Below, in pieces: positions 30,702-37,128 of a stretch of DNA of 39,623 nucleotides. Below the pieces are notes generated by a model. The model was given only the letters and a program-made list of their open reading frames with translations. It was not told the DNA's origin and did not search any database. Source of the stretch: Planctomycetota bacterium (GTDB lineage Bacteria; Planctomycetota; MHYJ01; WSZJ01); NCBI GenBank assembly GCA_016190145.1, contig JACPRD010000104.1, positions 1 through 39,623 on the forward strand. Reading direction: 5' to 3'. The number at the start of each line of letters is the position of its first letter. The stretch's first letter is position 1. The position numbers and the translations under genes were made by a program.

Positions 30702-31403
30702 ATGACCCGCTCCGATTGCCCGAAATGCGGCGCGACGATGGAGCCGGCGATGATCGGCGCGCACCTGAAGGACAAGGTGCTCCGGTGCGCTCACTGCGGG
30801 CACACGGTAGACGTCCCGGACGAGCACGAGGTGCGCCGCGTCGAGGAGCGCTCGCTCGGGGGCGGCCGGTTCGAACGCCTCGAGACGATCGAGCGGCGCC
30901 GCGACCTGCACGGCGCGACGGCAGCCGCGTCCCTCACTCCCCTTCCCCCGGAAATCACCAGACTGCTCGACACCGTCGGCGGGAAACTGCAGGTCGTGGG
31001 CCCGGACGGCAGGTCCGTGGAGCTGCCCGAGGGCATGAAACTCGACCGCGTGCAGATCGTGCAGGGAGACAACGGCGGGCTCACCGGCCTCGTGGGGCCC
31101 GACGGCCGCACGATCCCCCTTCCCCCGGGCTGGAAACCGGACGAGATCCATTTCCTCCAGGGATTCCCGCCGGGAAGCGGGGTGCCGATGGCGGATCTGT
31201 CGAGCATTCCCTGGGGGGACGGCAAGACGCACGATCTGGTCAGGATCGTCCGGCGTGAGTCTGTCTTCACCGCCGGAGGAAACCCGTCGGCGCCTGCCGG
31301 CCCGGAGATCAAGCTCGTGATCACCGGCAGCAGCGCCGTCGTCGTTCTATTCGTCGTATTCGTCGTGCTGGTCTCACTGATCGCCCTGGTCAGGATGCTG
31401 TAG
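30702..31403 (+). CDS. Zinc-ribbon protein with C-terminal membrane anchor
   Basis: A 233-residue protein. The N-terminus holds a zinc ribbon (CPKCGATM at residues 6-13 and CAHCGHTV about 20 residues later). The middle is Gly/Pro-rich, with a repeated PDGRSVELPEGMK / PDGRTIPLPPGWK pattern, and the C-terminus has one membrane segment (VVVLFVVFVVLVSLIALV). Function unknown. TACCAT (30689-30694) ends 7 nt before the ATG and there is no clear Shine-Dalgarno. Confidence 0.65.
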   Translation: MTRSDCPKCGATMEPAMIGAHLKDKVLRCAHCGHTVDVPDEHEVRRVEERSLGGGRFERLETIERRRDLHGATAAASLTPLPPEITRLLDTVGGKLQVVGPDGRSVELPEGMKLDRVQIVQGDNGGLTGLVGPDGRTIPLPPGWKPDEIHFLQGFPPGSGVPMADLSSIPWGDGKTHDLVRIVRRESVFTAGGNPSAPAGPEIKLVITGSSAVVVLFVVFVVLVSLIALVRML

Positions 31404-31420
31404 GAGGAGCCAGGTCCGCC

Positions 31421-31462
31421 GAACGCCGAACTCCGAACGCAGAACGCCGAACTCCGAACCCG
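31421..31462. repeat. Six tandem heptamers, GAACNCN type
   Basis: GAACGCC, GAACTCC, GAACGCA, GAACGCC, GAACTCC and GAACCCG follow without a gap. They lie between the convergent zinc-ribbon and secreted-protein genes. Same 7-bp period as 924-944, 24551-24575 and 35535-35569, with GAAC shared with the last. Confidence 0.75.
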
Positions 31463-31479
31463 CCCGACCGTCCACGCTT

Positions 31480-31926
31480 CTACTTGATCGTCTCAAACCC
31501 GTTCGCGCCGATCACGTTGTACCCGCCGTCCTTGTTGTCCTCAGAAAAGCCGTCGTAGGCGTTCCGGGCGAGATAGATCCGAAGCGTCTGTCCCTCGGAC
31601 GGAATCCCGCGGTGGCCGTTCGTGCCAGGGGGAGGATCCCCGGCGCCGACCCACTCGCGCGTCCAGTAGCGGGCGTAAACGAGTCCGCCCTTTTCCAGCC
31701 CCTCCCCTTTTTCGACCTCGTCGATCGCGACTTCCGCGACCCAGTACGTCGTCCGCCACTTCGCGTCCTTCACCTGCCGGCTGTAGATCGCCGACACCTT
31801 TCCTTTCACGATGTGCGTCGCCGTGTCCTTCAGCTTCTGCGCAGACATGTCGACTTTTTCAGCAGTGAGGGGGGCGACGGCCAACAGGCTCAAGGCGACG
31901 AGGCCGATCAGCGAGCGGATGCGCAT
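31480..31926 (-). CDS. Secreted hypothetical protein
   Basis: A 148-residue protein with a clear signal peptide (IRSLIGLVALSLLAVAPLTA) and a small domain beginning LKDTATHIVKGKVSAIYSRQ. VAEVAIDEVEKGEGLEKG and the C-terminal LRIYLARN resemble secreted beta-barrel-like proteins common in some environmental genomes. No catalytic motif is seen. GAAAGGAAA precedes the ATG. Confidence 0.65.
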   Translation of the reverse strand: MRIRSLIGLVALSLLAVAPLTAEKVDMSAQKLKDTATHIVKGKVSAIYSRQVKDAKWRTTYWVAEVAIDEVEKGEGLEKGGLVYARYWTREWVGAGDPPPGTNGHRGIPSEGQTLRIYLARNAYDGFSEDNKDGGYNVIGANGFETIK

Positions 31927-32015
31927 GGCCGGTTTCCTTTCGGATTCTGGGGTGTGCGGGGTTGGACGCGGCCGCGCGCGGGAAGTTCCACATATAAGAG
32001 CCGCCGATCATGACG

Positions 32016-32132
32016 GCCGCGAAGCGGCCCCCGTTCCCATTCCCCCGCCCGCGCCCGCGCCCGGTCGTTCACTTCGGCGAAACGGGAGCACATTTCGGAT
32101 CGAGGGGCCGGGGAACGGGGCCGCTTCGCGGC
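32016..32132. repeat. Inverted repeat with nested palindromes, gatE leader
   Basis: GCCGCGAAGCGGC plus CCCCGTTCCC (32016-32038) pairs with 32111-32132 with one extra C. Each arm contains its own small palindrome (GCCGCGAAGCGGC). The 251-nt gap from 31927 to 32177 otherwise shows TATAAG at about 32004 and nothing else recognised. Confidence 0.7.
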
Positions 32133-32177
32133 AGTTGCTCCCCATGGGAAGCAGTGGTAGCGTGCTTCACCTGCTTC

Positions 32178-34103
32178 ATGATCGAACCCCTTGACTACGG
32201 CGCGGTCGGCCTCATCTCCGGCCTCGAAGTCCACCAGCAGCTGCTCACGCGGCGGAAACTCTTCTGCCGGTGCCCTGCGGGCCTGTACACGCGCACGCAC
32301 GACGGCGAGGTGCTGCGGCACATGCGGCCGACGCTGTCGGAGCTGGGGGTGTACGACGGCACGGCGCTCATGGAGTTCAAGACGAAGAAGGAGATCGTCT
32401 ACCTCCTGAATCACGACAACGTGTGCACGTACGAGATGGACGACACGCCGCCGTTCCTGGTGGACCAGGAGGCGATCGACGTGTCGATCGAGCTCTGCCT
32501 GCTCATGCACATGGACGTGATCGACGAGGTGCATTTCGCGCGCAAGCAGTACCTCGACGGGAGCATCCCGACGGGGTTCCAGCGGACGGCGATCGTCGGT
32601 GTCAACGGCTGGCTGCCGTTCCGCGGGCGGCGGCTGACGGTCACGCACGTTTCGGTCGAGGAGGACTCCTCGCGCGAAGTCATGAGCAAGGGGCACCGGA
32701 TCGTGTTCCGGACGGACCGGCTGGGGATGCCGCTCACGGAAACCGTCACGGGCGCGGAGCTGAAATCGCCCGAGGAAGTCCGCGACGCGATCCTGCTCGC
32801 GGGGCTCGTATCGCGCTCGACGCGCCGCGTGCGCACGGGAATCGGCGCCGGGCGCGAGGACGTGAACGTGAGCGTGCGGGGCGGCGACCGCGTCGAGATC
32901 AAGGGCGTGTCGAAGGCCGTTTACGCCGTGAAGCTGGTGCACAACGAGGCCGTGCGCCAGGTCAACCTCCTGAAGATCGCGGCCGACTTGCGCGGGCGCG
33001 GCATCGTCGCCGACGCGGACGTGAAGATGCACGAGGCCGACGTGACGGATCTCTTCGCAGGGACGGAAGCGGGGATCGCGCGGCGCGCGGCGGCTTCGGG
33101 CGGGCGCGTGTGGGCGGTGCGCGTCGAGGGAGTTGCCGGGCTTTCGAAGCACCCGACGCAGCCGGGGCTCGACTTCCTTCACGAGCTTGAAGGGCGCATC
33201 AGGATCATCGCCTGCCTCGACGAGCCGCCGGTCGTGTCCGACGCGGACCGCTTCCCCGAATTCCCGGGCCGTGACGCGGTGCGTCAAAAGGTGGGCGCGC
33301 GGACGGGGGCGGGGGCGAACGACGAGGTGTTCCTCGTGTGGGGGCCGGAAGCGGACTGCCGGACGGCGGCGGAGGAGATCCGGCTACGGTTCGTGGACGC
33401 GGCGCTGGGGGTGCCGAAGGAGACGCGGAAGTCGCTCGTGAGCGGGCTGACGACCTTCGAGCGGATCCTGCCGGGGGCGGATCGCATGTATCCCGACACG
33501 GACTCGCCGCCGACGCGCGTGACGGCCGATCGGGTCGGGCAGCTGCGCGCGGGGCTCGCGCCGGCGCCGTGGGAGCGGGCGGAGAGGTACGGCGTGTGGG
33601 GCGTCCCCGCGGAGACGACCGACTTCCTGATCCGGCGCGGTGGCGCGGCGATCGTGGACGAGGTCGTGAAGAAGACGGGCGCGGCGGGGCGCACGGTCGC
33701 GGTGGAGGTGGGCCAGGGCGCGCGGGCGCTCCGGCGCGCGGGCGTTCCGGTCGAGCGGCTGGGCGCCGCCGAGTGGACGGCGATCTTCGACCTCTACACG
33801 GACGCGCGGCTGCCGCGCGAGTGGATCCGGCCGGTGGCGGCGGCGGTGGCGCGCAACCCGGGGCTCAAGCCGGCGACGGCGGCCTCCGCGCTCGGCGTTG
33901 ACCTGAAACCGGCGGCGGCGTGGCAGGAAGCCCTCGGAGCGCAGCCGGACGGGAAGTACGAAGTGCGCGCCGGCGACGGGCCCGAGAGGCGGCAGCGCTT
34001 CATGATCGGCCGCGCGCGGAAGGTCGTCGGCGGAACGGCGCCCGCGCGGGAAGTCGCCGAGCACGTGCGCCGCAGCGGGTCCCCCGTGAAGGTGCGGCCA
34101 TGA
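32178..34103 (+). CDS. gatE: Glutamyl-tRNA(Gln) amidotransferase subunit E
   Basis: A 641-residue GatE, normal length. GatE binds Glu-tRNA(Gln), phosphorylates the Glu side chain and accepts ammonia from GatD. The N-terminal kinase half has GLEVHQQLLTRRKLFCRC, SVEEDSSRE, DRLGMPLTE, TGIGAGREDVNVSVRGGDRV and EIKGVS. The middle carries the GAD insertion that separates GatE from GatB (VPKETRKSLVSGLTTFERIL, MYPDTDSPP), and the tail domain follows. The ATG at 32178 has no visible Shine-Dalgarno; the longer upstream frame crosses the inverted repeat. Stop overlaps gatD (ATGA). This complex is held to be archaeal; the flanking genes are bacterial. Confidence 0.93.
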   Translation: MIEPLDYGAVGLISGLEVHQQLLTRRKLFCRCPAGLYTRTHDGEVLRHMRPTLSELGVYDGTALMEFKTKKEIVYLLNHDNVCTYEMDDTPPFLVDQEAIDVSIELCLLMHMDVIDEVHFARKQYLDGSIPTGFQRTAIVGVNGWLPFRGRRLTVTHVSVEEDSSREVMSKGHRIVFRTDRLGMPLTETVTGAELKSPEEVRDAILLAGLVSRSTRRVRTGIGAGREDVNVSVRGGDRVEIKGVSKAVYAVKLVHNEAVRQVNLLKIAADLRGRGIVADADVKMHEADVTDLFAGTEAGIARRAAASGGRVWAVRVEGVAGLSKHPTQPGLDFLHELEGRIRIIACLDEPPVVSDADRFPEFPGRDAVRQKVGARTGAGANDEVFLVWGPEADCRTAAEEIRLRFVDAALGVPKETRKSLVSGLTTFERILPGADRMYPDTDSPPTRVTADRVGQLRAGLAPAPWERAERYGVWGVPAETTDFLIRRGGAAIVDEVVKKTGAAGRTVAVEVGQGARALRRAGVPVERLGAAEWTAIFDLYTDARLPREWIRPVAAAVARNPGLKPATAASALGVDLKPAAAWQEALGAQPDGKYEVRAGDGPERRQRFMIGRARKVVGGTAPAREVAEHVRRSGSPVKVRP

Positions 34104-35521
34104 CCGCCCCCGAAGACCGCAGCGACCGCTTCCAGGGCTATCGCGGCCCCGCCCGCGCCGTGCTCGAGAAGTTCGGCATCGGCGTGTGGAGCGACGCGGA
34201 AATCGAAAACGACGCGGGGTCGGTGTTCCGCGGAGTGATCCTGCCGCGGAGCGAGACGTTCGACGACCTGCACCTCGTGGTGAAGATGTGGAACGGCTAC
34301 AACGTCGGGATCGCGGCGTCGCGCGTGAAGACGGCGCGCGAGATCGGGTACCGCAAGGCGTCGTACAAGATCCCCGAGAAGGAGTTCCCGCGCGACGGCG
34401 CGAAAAAGAACGTCACGCTGCTCGGCACCGGCGGCACGATCGCGAGCCGGCTGGACTACCGCACCGGCGCCGTCATCCCCGCGTTCACGCCGGGTGAACT
34501 CTACGGCGCGGTCCCCGAGCTCGCTGACATCGCCAACCTCACGACGCACAAGCTCTTCGGCGTGTTCAGCGAGAACATGGGCCCGACCCACTACGTGGCG
34601 CTCGCGAAGGCGATCGGCGAGGAGATCGCGAAGGGCGCCGCGGGCATCGTCATCGGGCACGGCACCGACACGATGCACCACACCGGCGCCATCCTGTCCT
34701 TCATGGTGCAGAACTCCCCCGTCCCCATCGTCCTCGTCGGCAGCCAGCGCTCCTCCGACCGCCCTTCGAGCGACGCCGCGCTCAACCTCATGAGCGCCGT
34801 GCGGACCGCCGCCGAGTGCGACATCGCCGAAGTCATGCTCTGCATGTTCGGCCCCACCTCCGACCGCTACAACCTCCTCCACCGCGGCACCCGCTGCCGC
34901 AAGATGCACTCGAGCTACCGCAGCACCTTCCGCTCCATCGGCACCACCCCGCTCGCGATGGTCAACCCCTTCCCCAAAGAAAACGAGGCGTTCTTCACCT
35001 ACCTGCGCCGCGACACGATCAAACGCGACCATTCGCGCGTGCCTGTCATCAACACGGCCTTCGAAGAGCGCGTCACGATCCAGTACTACTACCCGAACAT
35101 GAATCCGGACATCGTGGACGCGCTGTCCGAAAAGGGATATCGCGGACTCGTGATCGCGGGCACGGGCCTGGGCCACGTGAACAAGCCGCTCTATCCCGCG
35201 CTGCGGCGCGCGATCGAGCGCGGCATGACGGTCGTGATGACGGTCCAGACGATCTGGGGCTACGCGCAGATGTACGTCTACGACACGGGGCGCGACCTGC
35301 TCGACCTCGGCGTCATTCCGCTCGACAACATGCTGCCGGAAGCGGCCTACATGAAGCTCTGCTGGGTGCTCGGGCAGGAGACGGACCCGACGCGCATCCG
35401 CGAGCGCCTGACGACGCCTGTGAACCACGAGATCACGCCGCGCGAGCCGCACAACGGGTACCTTGTGATGCAGGGCGGCCTGCCCGAGGTGGAGGAGTTC
35501 GTGAGGAAGCAGTGGAAGTAG
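34100..35521 (+). CDS. gatD: Glutamyl-tRNA(Gln) amidotransferase subunit D (asparaginase fold)
   Basis: A 473-residue GatD, which releases ammonia from Gln for GatE. The N-terminal GatD domain (NGYNVGIAASR) is followed by the asparaginase fold: GTGGTIAS with the nucleophile Thr113, HGTDTMHHT with Thr189/Asp190, and GSQRSSDRPSSDAALNL, a segment specific to GatD rather than to free asparaginases. TGLGHVNKPL and MTVQTIWGYAQMYVYDTGRD are also typical. It overlaps gatE by 4 nt, supporting a 1:1 complex. The order gatE-gatD is the reverse of the name order. Confidence 0.93.
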   Translation: MTAPEDRSDRFQGYRGPARAVLEKFGIGVWSDAEIENDAGSVFRGVILPRSETFDDLHLVVKMWNGYNVGIAASRVKTAREIGYRKASYKIPEKEFPRDGAKKNVTLLGTGGTIASRLDYRTGAVIPAFTPGELYGAVPELADIANLTTHKLFGVFSENMGPTHYVALAKAIGEEIAKGAAGIVIGHGTDTMHHTGAILSFMVQNSPVPIVLVGSQRSSDRPSSDAALNLMSAVRTAAECDIAEVMLCMFGPTSDRYNLLHRGTRCRKMHSSYRSTFRSIGTTPLAMVNPFPKENEAFFTYLRRDTIKRDHSRVPVINTAFEERVTIQYYYPNMNPDIVDALSEKGYRGLVIAGTGLGHVNKPLYPALRRAIERGMTVVMTVQTIWGYAQMYVYDTGRDLLDLGVIPLDNMLPEAAYMKLCWVLGQETDPTRIRERLTTPVNHEITPREPHNGYLVMQGGLPEVEEFVRKQWK

Positions 35522-35534
35522 CGTCCGTCGCACG

Positions 35535-35569
35535 GAACGAGAAACGAGTAACGAGAAACGAGGAACGAT
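35535..35569. repeat. Five tandem heptamers NAACGAG running into the glnA start
   Basis: GAACGAG, AAACGAG, TAACGAG, AAACGAG and GAACGAT; the last overlaps the ATG at 35568. The GAGGA formed at the junction of the last two units is the only candidate ribosome-binding sequence for glnA. Confidence 0.75.
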
Positions 35570-36998
35570 GTTTCGAGACGCCGACCACCTTCTGAAACAC
35601 CTCGCCCTTGGCCGCATCCGCATGGTGGACCTCCAGTTCTGCGACCTCTTCGGCGGCTGGCACCACCTCCAGCTCCCCGCCGCGCACGTCGACGCCGAAT
35701 TCCTGCGCCGCGGCGAGTCGTTCGACGGCTCGAGCGTGCCGGGCTACGCGCGGCTCGAGGCCGGCGACATGTCCCTCCGCCCCGACCCCACGACCGCCTT
35801 CGAGGACCCGTTCTGCGAAATCCCGACCGTGTCGATGCTGTGCAGTATCGTGGAAGCGGATTCGGGGGCGCCGTGCCCGCGCGACCCGCGGGGGATCTGC
35901 CTGCGGGCGGAGGAGTATCTGAAGAAGTCGGGCTTCGGCACGCACAGCATCTGGGGGCCGGAGCTGGAGTTCTACGTTTTCGATTCCGTGAAGCGCGGAA
36001 GCGGCCAGAATTACGCGCACTACCGCGTCGACTCCGACGAGGCCGGCTGGGACGGCGACGAGCCGGACCGCCGCGACCTGGGCCACGGCCTGCGCCCCGG
36101 CGGCGGCTACCACGCCTGCCCGCCGCTCGACCGTTCCGCCGACCTCCGCGCCGAGGCGTGCGACATCCTGGAGCAGATCGGCGTCCCCATCCGCTACCAC
36201 CACCACGAAGTCGGGGCCCCCGGTCAGAGCGAAATCGAGCCCGCCATGGGCCCGATGCTCCGCATGGGCGATGCGATCATGCTCATCAAGTACGTCGTCC
36301 GCCGCGTCGCCGACCGCCGCGGAAAATCGGCGACGTTCATGCCGAAGCCGCTGTACGGCGAGGCGGGAAGCGGCCTGCATTTCCACCAGCACTTCTTCAA
36401 GGGCACGGAGCCGGTGTTTTACGACGCGAAAGGCTACGCGGGGCTCTCGAAGCTCGCGCTCTCCTACACGGCGGGCCTTCTGACGCACGGCCGCTCGCTG
36501 CTCGCGCTCGCCAGCGCCTCGACCAACAGCTACAAGCGCCTCGTCCCAGGCTTCGAGGCGCCGGTGAATCTTTTCTTTTCGCTCGGCAACCGCTCGGCGG
36601 CGATCCGGGTTCCGAAGTACGCGGTGCTCCCCGCCGAAAAGCGCATCGAGTTCCGCCCGCCCGACGCGACCGGCAACGGCTACCTCACGATGTCCGCGAT
36701 GCTCATGGCCGGCCTCGACGGAATCCGCCGCAACCTCGACCCGACCGCGCTCGGCTTCGGCCCGTTCGACGAAAACGTCTTCCACTGGCCGGAGGAGAAG
36801 CGGGCGAAGATCAAGCCGCTGCCGGACACGCTCGCCGGCGCGCTCGACGCGCTGCGCGCGGACAACGAGTACCTGACCGAGGGCGGGGTGTTTCCGCGCG
36901 ACGTGGTGGAGGCCTGGATCGCGCGGAAGGCGAAGGAGGCCCGCGAGATCGAGTCGCGGCCGCATCCGCATGAGTTTGACATGTACTACTCGCTCTAG
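35568..36998 (+). CDS. glnA: Type I glutamine synthetase
   Basis: A 476-residue GSI that makes Gln from Glu, ammonia and ATP. Motifs in order: FDGSSVPGYARLEAGDM with DPTT, ELEFYVF, PGQSEIEPAM (metal/ammonia site), GSGLHFHQHFFKGTE, TNSYKRLVPGFEAP, and EFRPPDATGNGYL. Near the C-terminus the adenylylation motif NLYDLP of GSI-beta is replaced by NVFHWPEEK, so the Tyr is missing and adenylylation control is unlikely. It follows gatD by 46 nt of heptamer repeat. Its product is the amide donor of GatDE, which makes a functional cluster. Confidence 0.93.
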   Translation: MFRDADHLLKHLALGRIRMVDLQFCDLFGGWHHLQLPAAHVDAEFLRRGESFDGSSVPGYARLEAGDMSLRPDPTTAFEDPFCEIPTVSMLCSIVEADSGAPCPRDPRGICLRAEEYLKKSGFGTHSIWGPELEFYVFDSVKRGSGQNYAHYRVDSDEAGWDGDEPDRRDLGHGLRPGGGYHACPPLDRSADLRAEACDILEQIGVPIRYHHHEVGAPGQSEIEPAMGPMLRMGDAIMLIKYVVRRVADRRGKSATFMPKPLYGEAGSGLHFHQHFFKGTEPVFYDAKGYAGLSKLALSYTAGLLTHGRSLLALASASTNSYKRLVPGFEAPVNLFFSLGNRSAAIRVPKYAVLPAEKRIEFRPPDATGNGYLTMSAMLMAGLDGIRRNLDPTALGFGPFDENVFHWPEEKRAKIKPLPDTLAGALDALRADNEYLTEGGVFPRDVVEAWIARKAKEAREIESRPHPHEFDMYYSL

Positions 36999-37000
36999 CG

Positions 37001-37124
37001 GGCCGCGCAGCGGCCCCCCTTGAACTTTACCTTTCCCCTTTACCTTTCCCTGTCGTTCGCACGGGGGAACGACAGGGAAAGGTAAAGGGGAAGGTAAAGG
37101 TAAAGGGGCGCGGCTTCGCCGCGC
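37001..37124. terminator. Composite hairpin between convergent genes, GGTAAA repeat copy 2
   Basis: Three stems: GGCCGC/GCGGCC (37001-37015); a 26-bp perfect stem (37033-37058 with 37067-37092) with an 8-nt loop, built of TTTACC/GGTAAA words; and GCGCGGC/GCCGCGC (37108-37124). It separates glnA from the convergent gene at 37129 and probably ends transcription both ways, though without a U-tract. The 34 nt at 37074-37107 are identical to 26125-26158. Confidence 0.7.
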
Positions 37125-37128
37125 GACC

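Noticed and set aside
37001-37124. Classical rho-independent terminator
   Set aside because: The stems are strong but no T-tract follows on either strand, so it is reported only as a composite hairpin.
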